Source of the DNA: Acinetobacter parvus DSM 16617 = CIP 108168
GTDB lineage: Bacteria; Pseudomonadota; Gammaproteobacteria; Pseudomonadales; Moraxellaceae
Length of the DNA: 64,000 nt
Assembly: GCF_000368025.1 (NCBI RefSeq)
Contig: NZ_KB849212.1
Coordinates: 818,365-882,364, forward strand
Direction: 5' to 3'
Positions 27,443 to 37,061 of the stretch are shown here, piece after piece. Each line of letters starts with the position of its first letter. Positions within the stretch are counted from its first letter, which is position 1. The notes beneath the pieces are model-generated. The model had not been told where the DNA came from and searched no databases. It worked only from the letters and a program-made list of their open reading frames with translations. The translations under genes were made by a program, and so were the position numbers.

Positions 27443-27643
27443 CTAGGCATCCAAAAGTACCGACTGCATATGAGACAACATTGCCTGTGCAGTTGGATTC
27501 GCTGAATGATCCGCGACCATATAAACAAGAAGTGCAATCAGGAAAATCCCCACAATGACCAATATGTAAATGGGTAATTTCCTTTTCTTTGCAACTTCCT
27601 CCTGACTTGCCACATGAGGCTGTGGCTTACTAAAATCATGCAT
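27443..27643 (-). CDS. Small single-span membrane protein, 66 aa
   Basis: A short protein with a polar N-terminal third containing a KKRK basic patch, one hydrophobic helix at about residues 26-45 (LPIYILVIVGIFLIALLVYM) and a short periplasmic tail. It has its own terminator downstream, and 230 bases separate it from the MscS-related gene, so it is probably an independent unit. No family is recognised. Confidence 0.65.
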   Translation of the reverse strand: MHDFSKPQPHVASQEEVAKKRKLPIYILVIVGIFLIALLVYMVADHSANPTAQAMLSHMQSVLLDA

Positions 27644-27838
27644 GATAGCTAGCCCTCATAATTTTTATTTCTCAGGCTCTTATCTTAGCAACTGCTTATG
27701 TTGCATTGTGTGAAAAAGCTTCGCACTATCGTTGTTTCTGTTGCAAAACTCTACTGTTTCTTCCTTATTTTTTGTTTAAAATATACGCGGTTTAGAAAAC
27801 ACTAAAAATAGGCTATACTACGCGCCCTCAATTCCTAA

Positions 27839-28273
27839 ATGTTCTGCTTTATGTCCTACCAACAGCAAAGTGTCTCACTTGATCTAGATACGGATGTAAC
27901 CCATCAGTGTTTTCTACATTACACACGAGATGAGCATTTGATTGGACTGATTGAGTTCAACAAACCCAGCTATACCCTGAAATGGGGCGATCTTGAATAT
28001 TTCCGCCGCCGTACCGAAGAACTTTCAGTGATGCCTTTTCCTGAATGCATCAATGCGATGATTGTGGATATCCGCGATGTTCAGGCTTTTCTGGACAATG
28101 AGGTTCCGATTCTGCCGTGGCGTTTGCTTGAGGAAGAATGCCCTGTTCGCCTTGTTGTTCCACAGGAACGTCTGGAACACTATGCAGGACTGTTTGAACC
28201 CACATGGCTCACCACCGATGTTGATACCGCGATTCAGGAAATCCGTGAATTTATGGATATGTTCGTACACTAA
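27839..28273 (+). CDS. Conserved hypothetical protein, 144 aa
   Basis: A soluble acidic protein without signal peptide. It alternates strands and helices (HLIGLIEFNKPSYTLKW, INAMIVDIRDVQAFL, CPVRLVVPQERLEHY, then TAIQEIREFMDMF), a pattern that could be a STAS/SpoIIAA-like alpha/beta fold, though this is a weak guess. Two in-frame ATGs, 27839 and 27851, are possible starts; the sequence from MSYQQQ reads better as a start. It converges with fpr, 22 bases between stops. Function unknown. Confidence 0.7.
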   Translation: MFCFMSYQQQSVSLDLDTDVTHQCFLHYTRDEHLIGLIEFNKPSYTLKWGDLEYFRRRTEELSVMPFPECINAMIVDIRDVQAFLDNEVPILPWRLLEEECPVRLVVPQERLEHYAGLFEPTWLTTDVDTAIQEIREFMDMFVH

Positions 28274-28295
28274 AACATATCCAGTCCACCCAATA

Positions 28296-29057
28296 TTACC
28301 AATAATTCTCCACCGCAATATTCCCCTCACCACGGCGGTTCATGGTCAAGCCACGCTGTTTTAATGCTTCCTTGGTATCTTCCACCATTTGTGGATTGCC
28401 ACACAACATGACATGGCTGCTTGCTGGACTCAATTCTGATCCTGCCGCCTTTTCCAGCTCACCATTTGCAATCAGAACTGGTAAACGGTCATGTAAAGCC
28501 GCATTTGGATCACGGGTGATAATTGGAATAAATCTAAAGCCTGAATGCCCCTCACCAAATAGCTTGGCGATTTCCTGAATACGGTCAACATAGGCCAGTT
28601 CGGATGCGGTACGAACACTGTAGACCAAATTGATTTGTTGATATTTATTCCAGGTCTCAAAGTCTTGCAGCATTGATAAAAATGGTGCCAAACCCGTTCC
28701 CGTTGCCAACAGCCATAAATCCTGTGGTAAAGGCTGCTGATAACGTGCCAGCGTTAAATAGCCATAAGATATTTTTTCAAGATACAGCTCATCACCCACC
28801 TTTAAATGTTGCAGGTTTGAGGTAAAAGCCCCATCGGGAACGACAATTGAAAAGAATTCCAGCGTTTCATCAAATGGCGAAGACACCACTGAGTAAGCAC
28901 GCACCACCAGTTCATCACCAACCATTAAACCAATACGGGCAAACTGCCCTGCAGTAAATTTAAAATGCGCTGGTCGGGTCATGGTGAAGCTAAACAGATT
29001 GTGGGCCCAGCGATGTACAGATAAAACCTTTTCTACGCTAAATTTTTCAATTGACAT
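28296..29057 (-). CDS. fpr: Ferredoxin--NADP(+) reductase
   Basis: A 253-residue FAD enzyme passing electrons between NADPH and ferredoxin or flavodoxin. The FAD motif RAYSVVSSP is near residue 54, the NADP-binding GTGLAPFLSMLQDFE near residue 118, then YSVRTASELAY, the C-terminal MLCGNPQMVEDTKEAL and a terminal short FAD-stacking tail ENYW. Size and motifs are those of the bacterial subclass II Fpr. The divergent LysR-type gene 90 bases away suggests control by a FinR-like regulator, as in Pseudomonas putida. Confidence 0.93.
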   Translation of the reverse strand: MSIEKFSVEKVLSVHRWAHNLFSFTMTRPAHFKFTAGQFARIGLMVGDELVVRAYSVVSSPFDETLEFFSIVVPDGAFTSNLQHLKVGDELYLEKISYGYLTLARYQQPLPQDLWLLATGTGLAPFLSMLQDFETWNKYQQINLVYSVRTASELAYVDRIQEIAKLFGEGHSGFRFIPIITRDPNAALHDRLPVLIANGELEKAAGSELSPASSHVMLCGNPQMVEDTKEALKQRGLTMNRRGEGNIAVENYW

Positions 29058-29147
29058 GATTTGAACGTGGCACGAAACAGTGAGCTCATGTTAGCATGAT
29101 CAGATAATTCATGAATACTTTTAAACTCGAACGGTAAGGCTTTTAAC

Positions 29148-30032
29148 ATGCGCATGACATTACGCCAATTGGCTGTTTTCGTGGCGGTCGCTCAAGAGGG
29201 AACTGTAACCAAGGCGAGTGATGCTGTCCGACTCACCCAAAGTGCGGCAAGCATGGCCCTGGCCGATTTGGAAGATGGTCTTGGCGCACCGTTATTTGAC
29301 CGCTTGGGCAAGCGCTTGCAGTTAAATGATCTGGGCCGTTTTTTGTTGCCGCAGGCCCTGGAAATTTTAGGTCGTTGCGAATCGTTTGAACAGGCCGCCA
29401 AGGGTGAATTACAAAGTATCGATCTCCGTCTAGGTGCAACCCTGACTATAAGCGACTACCTGATGCCTGACCTTATGGCAGATTTTTTACAACGTCATCC
29501 ACAGGCACATTTACAGTTACAGGTGGGCAATACCCGTCAAATGATTGAGGCGGTAAACCAGTTTCAGCTTGATCTGGCCCTGATTGAGGGCTCATGCCAT
29601 TTGCCCCAGTTACAGTGCATCCATTGGCGTGATGATGAACTCGCGGTGTGTTGCGCTCCACAACATCCCTTAACCCAGTTAAACCATCCCCTCACTCCAG
29701 CAGACTTTAATGATGTGGAATGGATTTTACGTGAAGAGGGTTCAGGCACACGTGAAGTCTTTGACAACGCTATATTAAAAGACCTACCTGATGCCAACAT
29801 TCGCCTTACCCTAGGTCACAATGAAGCCATCCTGAAAATTGTTGCCAATGGTCTGGGGATAACCTGTGTATCACGGCTTGCGATTGAACCGCTTCAGGAA
29901 AAGGGTCAATTGGTCATTCTGGATACACCTTTCTGGGAACTCACCCGTCCCCTGTTTATGCTGGTACATCGTCAGAAGTATCAGGGACCTGGTTTAAAGG
30001 CATTCTTGCAGTTTTGTGAAGATCAGGTTTAA
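29148..30032 (+). CDS. LysR-type regulator, probable FinR-like activator of fpr
   Basis: A 294-residue LysR-type regulator: an N-terminal winged helix (LRQLAVFVAVAQEGTVTKAS, then AASMALADLEDGLGAPLFDR) and a periplasmic-binding-like effector domain. It is divergent from fpr with a 90-base shared promoter region. In Pseudomonas putida the LysR regulator FinR sits in the same place relative to fprA and activates it under oxidative or sulfite stress. Calling this the same system is inference from arrangement. ATG 29148 and ATG 29154 are both possible starts. Confidence 0.85.
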   Translation: MRMTLRQLAVFVAVAQEGTVTKASDAVRLTQSAASMALADLEDGLGAPLFDRLGKRLQLNDLGRFLLPQALEILGRCESFEQAAKGELQSIDLRLGATLTISDYLMPDLMADFLQRHPQAHLQLQVGNTRQMIEAVNQFQLDLALIEGSCHLPQLQCIHWRDDELAVCCAPQHPLTQLNHPLTPADFNDVEWILREEGSGTREVFDNAILKDLPDANIRLTLGHNEAILKIVANGLGITCVSRLAIEPLQEKGQLVILDTPFWELTRPLFMLVHRQKYQGPGLKAFLQFCEDQV

Positions 30033-30047
30033 GCCTGATCTTTTTTT
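30020..30047 (+). terminator. Terminator of the LysR-type gene
   Basis: The stem AAGATCAGG / CCTGATCTT with a TTTAAG loop overlaps the stop codon of the LysR gene and is followed by a T run that ends in the stop of the convergent gene. Confidence 0.75.
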
Positions 30048-30723
30048 ACCAACGTGAATCATTTTCACATGGTTCACCATCATTATTTCCATCCATTTGT
30101 GTATTTGGACAATTTCTTACAAACCAACGTGCCTCTTCAAGTGATCGCATTTGAGAACAGTGAGTTCGCCCATCACATTGAAAATGATTGGGATTGCTAC
30201 TTACTGCTTGAGTATTTGCTATTTTTAAGGTTTCCTGTATTACAGGTTGATTTGTCAATTCATTACGATGCAAAAAGTCTTGAATAAAACCATACACAAA
30301 ATAGCCGATTATGCCAAAAATAATGACTGTAATGATTGTCCCAAAAAAACCACCTGATTCACTCTTTCGTTTAGTTTTTCTTCTTGAATGAGATACGATA
30401 CGTTTGGGTGTTGTGTTATATGAATTTCGTGATGAGGAATTTACACGTTCCGACGTTGTATGCTGCGAGTTTTGTAAGCCCTCTAAAGCACGCTGACAAC
30501 TTCTTAAAAAGTCATTTTGATTGGTCAATTGGAAATTTTCATGTACCACTTTATTACGCATAGTGGCTATCCAACGTATATTCTTCACCAGCCCAGCTTC
30601 AAGCTGATATTCAATACTACTTAATTTTTCATGCAACCCACGCCCAGTAGCACCAAATTTTTGCTCTAGCAATGCTTCCAAAGTCTTACTTTGAGTAACT
30701 ACAATATCAATATCACTTTGCAT
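30046..30723 (-). CDS. Membrane-anchored protein with a DUF4145-like N-terminus and a C-terminal Excalibur domain
   Basis: A 225-residue protein of three parts. Residues 1-85 form a helical cytoplasmic domain (KTLEALLEQKFGATGRGLHE, then RWIATMRNKVVHEN), which resembles the DUF4145/HEPN-like fold with the R-x-x-x-V-H helix. A basic Ser/Arg/Lys-rich linker leads to one membrane helix at about residues 130-152. The periplasmic tail has cysteines in the Excalibur pattern (CDGRTHCSQMRSLEEARWFV, then CPNTQMDGNNDGEPCE), a small calcium-binding fold. The combination couples an inside domain to an outside calcium site; no function is known. Confidence 0.75.
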   Translation of the reverse strand: MQSDIDIVVTQSKTLEALLEQKFGATGRGLHEKLSSIEYQLEAGLVKNIRWIATMRNKVVHENFQLTNQNDFLRSCQRALEGLQNSQHTTSERVNSSSRNSYNTTPKRIVSHSRRKTKRKSESGGFFGTIITVIIFGIIGYFVYGFIQDFLHRNELTNQPVIQETLKIANTQAVSSNPNHFQCDGRTHCSQMRSLEEARWFVRNCPNTQMDGNNDGEPCENDSRW

Positions 30724-30779
30724 AACGGAAACCCCACTCTTTATTAGATTTTTTAATTGTTCCAGTTTTTAGCATCACA

Positions 30780-30903
30780 TTACCCTAAAAAATTCACAAC
30801 GTAATATATCAAATTTGACATCATCACAAAAAATAATGCTGCGCTGTTGGACAGCGATAAAGCCAAAGCAAGTATTTTTATTTGCTGATGAGCGATTCAT
30901 CAT
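30780..30903 (-). pseudogene. Frameshifted small membrane peptide gene
   Basis: A TAGGAGA ribosome site is followed by ATG ATG (30898-30903) and the frame MMNRSSANK. At a run of five A's the frame then turns into an unrelated 42-residue peptide. If one A of that run is dropped, the sequence continues as ILALALSLSNSAALFFVMM, then SNLIYYVVNFLG and TAA at 30780-30782, a 40-residue protein with a clear membrane helix. The 124-base span is one base longer than that frame needs. It could be a true frameshift, a slippage-dependent gene or a sequencing error. It lies just after the cold-shock gene. Confidence 0.45.
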
Positions 30904-30911
30904 GCATTCTC

Positions 30912-31205
30912 CTAACGCCGAAAGTTTGATAACAATTCTGATGTAATCGATTCATTATGAGCCAATATTTTATTTTTTTTAGTTTTTGCAGGATTCGGAT
31001 CTACTCGTTCAATTTGTACTGCTTTAAATTTTCCATTATTTTCTAGGGCTACAAATTTTACTTTTTCATTTCGTTTCGGCTCACCTTCCGATGCAGGAAA
31101 ATCTGAAATATGAAAAAAGATTTCGCCTTCAGCAGTTGCAATAAAACCAAACCCTTTGTCTGGATTATATTGTTTAACTTTTCCCTGATAAAATTCTTTT
31201 TTCAT
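30912..31205 (-). CDS. Cold-shock domain protein, 97 aa
   Basis: An N-terminal OB-fold RNA-binding domain with RNP1-like KGFGFIATAEGEIFFHISDF and the usual opening GKVKQYNPD. After about residue 70 a basic tail (KTKKNKILAHNES) replaces the DUF1294 membrane part found in longer homologues. ATG 31205 is preferred over the upstream GTG at 31214, as AGGTG lies six bases before it. A role in RNA chaperoning is inferred from the domain. Confidence 0.85.
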   Translation of the reverse strand: MKKEFYQGKVKQYNPDKGFGFIATAEGEIFFHISDFPASEGEPKRNEKVKFVALENNGKFKAVQIERVDPNPAKTKKNKILAHNESITSELLSNFRR

Positions 31206-31251
31206 GACATTCACCTAATTTTGCAAGTAATGTATTTCAGTATATAAAAAA

Positions 31252-31301
31252 AGAGACTTTAAATCCTCCCCTGAAAACCATACGGTTGGATTAAGTCTCT
31301 G
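31252..31301 (-). terminator. Terminator of upp
   Basis: A long imperfect stem (AGAGACTTAATCC / GGATTTAAAGTCTCT) with an inner AACC-GTAT-GGTT hairpin is followed by a seven-T run on the minus strand. Confidence 0.75.
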
Positions 31302-31322
31302 TTTTAAGCATATTTTCAAAAA

Positions 31323-31958
31323 TTAATCTTTTTGAACACTACCAAAAATCTTATCACCCGCATCACCAAGACCTGGAACGATATAGCCATCCTCATTCAA
31401 ACCTTGGTCAATCGATGCCGTATAGATACGCACATCAGGGTGCGCAGCTTCTACTTTTGCAACACCTTCAGGTGCAGCAACCAAAACCATAACACGTATA
31501 TCTTTACAACCACTTGCTTTAAGCACATCAATTGCCGCAATAAGTGAATTACCCGTTGCCAGCATTGGATCAATAATCATCGCTAAGCGATTCGCAACAT
31601 CAGGTACTAATTTTTTATAGTAAGTACGAACTTCTAAAGTCGCCTCATCACGCTCTAAACCCAAGACACTCACTTTGGCACTTGGAATCAAGCTCAGTAC
31701 GCCTTCAAGCATACCAATTCCAGCACGTAGAATCGGTACAATGGTAATCTTCTTACCTGCGATACGTTGAGTCGAAACTTTACCTGCCCAACCATCAATT
31801 TCATGATCGACAACAGGAAGGTCCTTAGTTGCTTCATAAGTCAGTAACATCGTGACTTCTTGCGCCAATTCACGGAAGTTCTTTGTGCTGATGTCTGAAC
31901 GACGGAGCAGACCAAGTTTATGGCGAATCAACGGATGGCGAATTTCCTGAATAGACAC
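31323..31958 (-). CDS. upp: Uracil phosphoribosyltransferase
   Basis: Salvages uracil to UMP with PRPP. It starts at GTG 31958 to give [19 protein letters not shown], the standard N-terminus; the frame upstream to 32033 is not coding-like. Signatures are [17 protein letters not shown], the PRPP loop [19 protein letters not shown], and the uracil-binding [19 protein letters not shown]. At 211 residues the length is usual. It lies 107 bases after the nuo operon end with the nuo terminator between, so it should have its own promoter. Confidence 0.95.
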   Translation of the reverse strand: MSIQEIRHPLIRHKLGLLRRSDISTKNFRELAQEVTMLLTYEATKDLPVVDHEIDGWAGKVSTQRIAGKKITIVPILRAGIGMLEGVLSLIPSAKVSVLGLERDEATLEVRTYYKKLVPDVANRLAMIIDPMLATGNSLIAAIDVLKASGCKDIRVMVLVAAPEGVAKVEAAHPDVRIYTASIDQGLNEDGYIVPGLGDAGDKIFGSVQKD

Positions 31959-32019
31959 GAGTAAGTACCTAACTAATATTAATCTTTGCCTATTATAAAG
32001 CGTTTTTTTACTCTTCAAT

Positions 32020-32052
32020 AAAAAAGCCCCCAATTTTTGGAGGCTTTTTTGT
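32020..32052 (-). terminator. Terminator of the nuo operon
   Basis: A stem AAAAAAGCCTCC / GGGGGCTTTTTT on the minus strand with a T run lies 14 bases after the nuoN stop. Confidence 0.85.
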
Positions 32053-32065
32053 ACAAATCAAATCA

Positions 32066-33562
32066 TTATTGTTGCTGAGATAACATGAAATGTAATGGAG
32101 AAAGAATCTCTGATTTCAATGCCAAATTGATCATTGGGTCTGGATAGATGCCCAGAATTAGTACAAGTAATGCGGCACCGAGTACCATGATACCACCGAC
32201 CTTGGTTCCCCAATGTGCATCAGCATCAATACGTGGAACATCTGGCGGTGTCATATACATCACCACCATGACACGTAAGTAGTAGTATAAGCCTATACCA
32301 CTTCCTACAACGACCATTGCAGCTAAGAACCAATGTTGAGTTGTTACAGCAGCCATTATCACAAGGAATTTACCAATAAAACCTGCAGTTAATGGAATCC
32401 CTGCTAATGACAACATCATCACGGTCAATGTTGCAGTCAAGATCGGACGACGCCAGAACAAACCACGGTAGTCTGCAAGACTTTGTGCTTCATCAACGTT
32501 GTTATATGGACTAGACATTAACGCAACTGCACCAAATGCACCGATTGTTGTAAATACATAAGTAATCACATAAACCGTTACACTGCCTAAACTTGCATAC
32601 GTCATACTAATCAAAGCAATCAACAAATAACCAAAGTGTGCAATTGATGAATAACCAAGGATGCGTTTTAAGTTAACTTGACGTACTGCAAGTAAGTTAC
32701 CGACCAAAATTGATAACACAGCAATAACTGTCAAAACAGTCACTATTGGTTCAACTAAGATTGCACCAGAACTTAATAAGTAACGTACAAATAAACCAAT
32801 CGTTGCAACTTTGGCAGCCGTTGCCAGGAATGTCGCCATAGGTGCTGGTGCACCCGCATACACATCAGGCGTCCATTTATGGAATGGTGCAAGTGAAAGC
32901 TTAAATGCAACAGCAAAGATAATGAGACCTAGACCTAATAGCACCATTGGTTGCTTGATCGCAGTCATCAAAGTTTGAACAGAATCATAGAATGACAATG
33001 AACCTGTATACGCATAGATATATGCCATACCCATCAACAACATCGCAGATGCAGTTGCTGAGAGTACAAGATACTTAATTCCCGCTTCTAAAGATTGGCT
33101 ACGTTGATGCGTGTAAGCCAACATACCATACACAGGAATTGACATTAACTCTAAGCTAATGAAGAAAGCAGCGTAATGAGAACTTGCAACCAATAGCATT
33201 GCACCTGCTACAGAACAAAGTAACAAGATATAAAGTTCTTCACGATTATCTTTATACGTTTCAATGTAGGCATGTGAAAGTGTGCTACAAGCCAAAGCAG
33301 CAATCAAAATCAGGAATTGGTAGAGCATGGTAAATGAATCAACCATAAACATGCCCATCACGTTCGCAGGGACAAAGTGCCCGCTAAACATGGTATATGC
33401 AATTAGAATTACAGAAAGGTTTAGACCCACAACTGTCGTTGTTGCAATCAGATTATGATTACGTTTAATCGCAATCAATAACATCACAACAACTGCAGTC
33501 AATGCCACAATCATCGCTGGGGCAAGTGGCATAAGCTCAGAAAAAGAAAGTGTGAAGTTCAT
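32066..33562 (-). CDS. nuoN: NADH-quinone oxidoreductase subunit N
   Basis: One of three antiporter-like proton-pumping subunits of complex I in the inner membrane, 498 residues with about 14 helices. The conserved charged residues of the channel are in the region SLELMSIPVYGMLAYTHQRS (Glu), AFKLSLAPFHKWTPDVYAG (Lys and His) and VNLKRILGYSSIAHFGYLL (Lys). Last gene of the 13-gene operon, followed by its terminator and separated by three bases from nuoM. Confidence 0.96.
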   Translation of the reverse strand: MNFTLSFSELMPLAPAMIVALTAVVVMLLIAIKRNHNLIATTTVVGLNLSVILIAYTMFSGHFVPANVMGMFMVDSFTMLYQFLILIAALACSTLSHAYIETYKDNREELYILLLCSVAGAMLLVASSHYAAFFISLELMSIPVYGMLAYTHQRSQSLEAGIKYLVLSATASAMLLMGMAYIYAYTGSLSFYDSVQTLMTAIKQPMVLLGLGLIIFAVAFKLSLAPFHKWTPDVYAGAPAPMATFLATAAKVATIGLFVRYLLSSGAILVEPIVTVLTVIAVLSILVGNLLAVRQVNLKRILGYSSIAHFGYLLIALISMTYASLGSVTVYVITYVFTTIGAFGAVALMSSPYNNVDEAQSLADYRGLFWRRPILTATLTVMMLSLAGIPLTAGFIGKFLVIMAAVTTQHWFLAAMVVVGSGIGLYYYLRVMVVMYMTPPDVPRIDADAHWGTKVGGIMVLGAALLVLILGIYPDPMINLALKSEILSPLHFMLSQQQ

Positions 33563-33565
33563 GGT

Positions 33566-35164
33566 TTATCGCATCTCCACTTGTTCAAGTTGAGTCGCAG
33601 TCTGTTGAACAGTTTCGACAACTTCTTGTACTGGCATATAACTATTGACTAACCACTGCATACTTGAATGTGACATATCCAAGAATGTCTGTGGGTAAAG
33701 TCCTAACCAAAGTAAACCAATCACACAGATCATCAAAATGCTCACTTCACGTAATGACAAATCTTTCAGTGGGCTCGTATAGTGTTGCTTTTGTTCAGCA
33801 TTTGGTTCGCCGAAAAGTGCTTTGTGAATCAGAATCAGACCGTAAAGACCTGCAAATACTAAACTTACTGCAGCAATGATGGTAAAGGCTGGAAAAGCTT
33901 TAAATGAACCCATAAGAATCAGGAATTCACCAATAAAGTTACCTAGACCTGGTACACCGACAAGCGCTGCAACAAAGAACATCAGGAAGAATGGCAAGTA
34001 TTGCAGTTGGCCACGAAGACCACCCATTAAACGTAAATCACGGGTATGTAAACGTTCATAGACCTGACCAGACATAATGAACAATGCAGCAGATGACAAG
34101 CCATGTGCCAACATCATGATCATCAGACCTTGGAAAGTCAGAATATTACCTGCATAGATTGCAAGTAAAATGAAACCCATGTGTGAAATAGACGTATACG
34201 CAAGCAGACGTTTCATGTCTGTTTGTTGGTAGGCTAAGAATGCACCGTAGAAAATACCAATCAGACCCAAAATGATTGCAATATCAGCAAACTGTGCTGA
34301 TGCTGCTGGGAAGAATGGAATCACAAAACGAAGCAGACCATACGCTGCGGTTTTAATCAAAATACCCGCCAAGTCCACAGAACCCGCTGTTGGTGCTTGT
34401 GCATGCGCATCAGGTAACCAACCGTGTAATGGGAATACTGGTAATTTCACCGCAAAACCAATGAAGAAACACAGCATGAATGCATAGGCAACTTCAGGCG
34501 GCAAGTGGTTCGCAACAGCCAATAAATAGTTGTAATCGAAACCAATCATACCTGTCATCATGTATCCATAGACCACCAAGCCTAAGATACCGATCAACAT
34601 GATCAAGCCAGCAATTTGCGTATACAGGAAGAACTTGGTTGCAGCGTAAACACGTGAACGACCATTCGAACCTGAATGTCCCCATAACGCAATCAAGAAA
34701 TAGACTGGTACAAGCATCATCTCCCAGAAGAAGAAGAACAAGAATAAGTCAATTGCAAGGAATACACCGATGACCCCACCTAAACTCCAAAGGAGGTTTA
34801 AGTGGAAGAAACCAACATTCTTTTGAATTTCACCCCATGAACAACCAACAGCAATCACACCTAGTAATGCAGTCAGTAAAACCATGAGTAAAGATAAGCC
34901 ATCCACAGCCAAGTGAATACTAATCCCTAAAGTCTGAATCCATGGAAGATGGAATTCAGCTGCCCAGGTTGGAACCTTTCCGCCCAACTCATAGCTATAT
35001 GTACCAGTTTGCCATAGTGCAATACCCAAACCAAAGGTAATGAGCATACCAATCAAGGCAATCCAGCGTGGCAAATGTTGGTCAAATTTATCAACCAACC
35101 AACAAATAAAACCAGCAATGAAAGGAACTAAAATCAGTGCGGGTAAAATTAAATTATTTTCCAT
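33566..35164 (-). CDS. nuoM: NADH-quinone oxidoreductase subunit M
   Basis: Antiporter-like subunit of complex I. It shows FFWEMMLVPVYFLIALWGH with the channel Glu, FAVKLPVFPLHGWLPDAHAQ and DMKRLLAYTSISHMGFILL. The start is ATG 35164 directly after the nuoL stop; the longer frame to 35179 would overlap nuoL. The protein has 532 residues with about 14 membrane helices. Its C-terminal tail is slightly extended and Glu/Gln-rich, and polar. Confidence 0.96.
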   Translation of the reverse strand: MENNLILPALILVPFIAGFICWLVDKFDQHLPRWIALIGMLITFGLGIALWQTGTYSYELGGKVPTWAAEFHLPWIQTLGISIHLAVDGLSLLMVLLTALLGVIAVGCSWGEIQKNVGFFHLNLLWSLGGVIGVFLAIDLFLFFFFWEMMLVPVYFLIALWGHSGSNGRSRVYAATKFFLYTQIAGLIMLIGILGLVVYGYMMTGMIGFDYNYLLAVANHLPPEVAYAFMLCFFIGFAVKLPVFPLHGWLPDAHAQAPTAGSVDLAGILIKTAAYGLLRFVIPFFPAASAQFADIAIILGLIGIFYGAFLAYQQTDMKRLLAYTSISHMGFILLAIYAGNILTFQGLMIMMLAHGLSSAALFIMSGQVYERLHTRDLRLMGGLRGQLQYLPFFLMFFVAALVGVPGLGNFIGEFLILMGSFKAFPAFTIIAAVSLVFAGLYGLILIHKALFGEPNAEQKQHYTSPLKDLSLREVSILMICVIGLLWLGLYPQTFLDMSHSSMQWLVNSYMPVQEVVETVQQTATQLEQVEMR

Positions 35165-35165
35165 T

Positions 35166-37061
35166 TTATTTCCCCACAACCTGAATCACGATCAAGATCA
35201 TCAATAATACCACTACACCGAGTGACATACTTGATGCGTATTCACGCAATGAACCTGTTTGACGCGAACTTGTAAAGCTATTCCCACCTTTCACAAGTGC
35301 AGGTAGCACTAACCATAAACCATCAATTGGATCACGACCTAAGATTTTCGCAATCAATAAATATGGTTTTACAAAAACGATGTCATACAAAGCATCAAAA
35401 CCAAATGCGGTACGGCAAATATGTGCTAAACCAGAACCCAAAGATGTTTGAGCAAATGATTTAACCGCACCATACGCAAAGGCAAATAAGAAAATACCAA
35501 CAACCAAACCAACAAGGGCAACACCACTTGCTAAATGTTCTGCATGTGCAACCGCTTCTTCTAAAGCTTCAGGAACAACAAAGCTTGGAATACTTGCAGC
35601 AGTCAATAATTTTGCAACAGGTGCTTGCAAGAAATAACCAACACCTGTTGATAAGGTCGCAAGAATTGCAAGCGGTGCCCAGTAAGTCACACCATGAATG
35701 GCATGTGCATGGGTTTTTTCTTCGCCAAAGAATACCACCCAGATTAAACGGAACGTATAGATAGACGTTAAGAATGCACCCGCTACACCCACCCAATACA
35801 ACGTATTATAAAGTGGAAGGTTTGCGATCGTAGACTGTGCATATACTGCACCTAAGATGGCATCTTTAGAGAAGAAGCCAACTGTTACGATTGGAAGTGC
35901 AGCTAACGCACCACCACCGATGACGAAACACCAGAATACAAATGGAATCTTTTTACGTAATCCACCCATTTTGAAAATGTTTTGTTCGTGATGACATGCA
36001 AGAATTACGGCACCCGAAGAAAGGAACAATAACGCTTTGAAGAATGCGTGAGCAAGCATATGGAACAAACCAGCTTGATACGCCTCAGCACCCACCGCCA
36101 TAAACATATAACCGAGCTGACTCATAGTTGAGTAAGCCAAAATACGTTTGATATCGGTTTGAACCAATGCGGCAAAACCAGCTACAAGTAAGGTTACTGC
36201 ACCTGTAATCGAGATGAACTGCATTACTTCTGGTGCCATTTCCATCACAGAGAACATACGGCAACATAAGTACACACCCGCTGTCACCATCGTTGCAGCG
36301 TGGATCAATGCAGATACTGGCGTAGGACCAGCCATCGCATCAGCTAACCAAGTTTGTAATGGAATTTGCGCTGATTTACCTGCTGCACCTAAGAACAACA
36401 TCAATGCTGTCCAAATCGACAATGATGAGCTTTGCGTCATCACAGTCGCTGCATGCTCAACAATGTACTGTGTATTCAACGTACCAAACTGTTGATAGAG
36501 CAAGAACAATGCGATGAGTAAGAAAACATCACCCACACGGGTTACGGTGAATGCTTTGATTGCTGCCCAACCATTTGCAGGGTTTGAGTAGTAGAAACCA
36601 ATCAAGAGGTATGAACACAGACCTACGCCTTCCCAACCCAAGAACAATAACGCCAAGTTATCGCCGAGTACCAACAACAACATGCTGGCAACGAACAGGT
36701 TGAAATAAGAGAAGAAACGTGCGTAATCTTCTTCACCACGCATATACCATGATGCAAAGATGTGAATCAGGAAACCAACACCTGTGATCATACCTGTCAT
36801 CAATAATGACAAACCATCGAGGTGCAAGCTGATGCCTGGCTCAAAACCGCCAACACTGAACCACGTCCATAAGTGTTGAACAAAAACAGTTTGGCCACTG
36901 CTAGTAAATGCAAGGCCTGCGATTAAAGCAAATAAGGCAGATAAACCCACTGAACCGACACCAATAATGGCAGCGACATTTTCAGACAGTTTGTTACGCC
37001 CTGCCGCTAACAGGATAAAACCAATGAGCGGGAATAAAACGGTTAAATATAATGTACTCAT
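35166..37061 (-). CDS. nuoL: NADH-quinone oxidoreductase subunit L
   Basis: The largest antiporter-like subunit, at the far end of the membrane arm. [39 protein letters not shown] and [18 protein letters not shown] mark the channel Glu, Lys and proton-path helices. A long C-terminal amphipathic helix and anchor should lie after residue 500 (residues around [11 protein letters not shown]). At 631 residues the length is normal. Its start overlaps the nuoK stop by four bases (ATGA), so translation is coupled. Confidence 0.96.
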   Translation of the reverse strand: MSTLYLTVLFPLIGFILLAAGRNKLSENVAAIIGVGSVGLSALFALIAGLAFTSSGQTVFVQHLWTWFSVGGFEPGISLHLDGLSLLMTGMITGVGFLIHIFASWYMRGEEDYARFFSYFNLFVASMLLLVLGDNLALLFLGWEGVGLCSYLLIGFYYSNPANGWAAIKAFTVTRVGDVFLLIALFLLYQQFGTLNTQYIVEHAATVMTQSSSLSIWTALMLFLGAAGKSAQIPLQTWLADAMAGPTPVSALIHAATMVTAGVYLCCRMFSVMEMAPEVMQFISITGAVTLLVAGFAALVQTDIKRILAYSTMSQLGYMFMAVGAEAYQAGLFHMLAHAFFKALLFLSSGAVILACHHEQNIFKMGGLRKKIPFVFWCFVIGGGALAALPIVTVGFFSKDAILGAVYAQSTIANLPLYNTLYWVGVAGAFLTSIYTFRLIWVVFFGEEKTHAHAIHGVTYWAPLAILATLSTGVGYFLQAPVAKLLTAASIPSFVVPEALEEAVAHAEHLASGVALVGLVVGIFLFAFAYGAVKSFAQTSLGSGLAHICRTAFGFDALYDIVFVKPYLLIAKILGRDPIDGLWLVLPALVKGGNSFTSSRQTGSLREYASSMSLGVVVLLMILIVIQVVGK

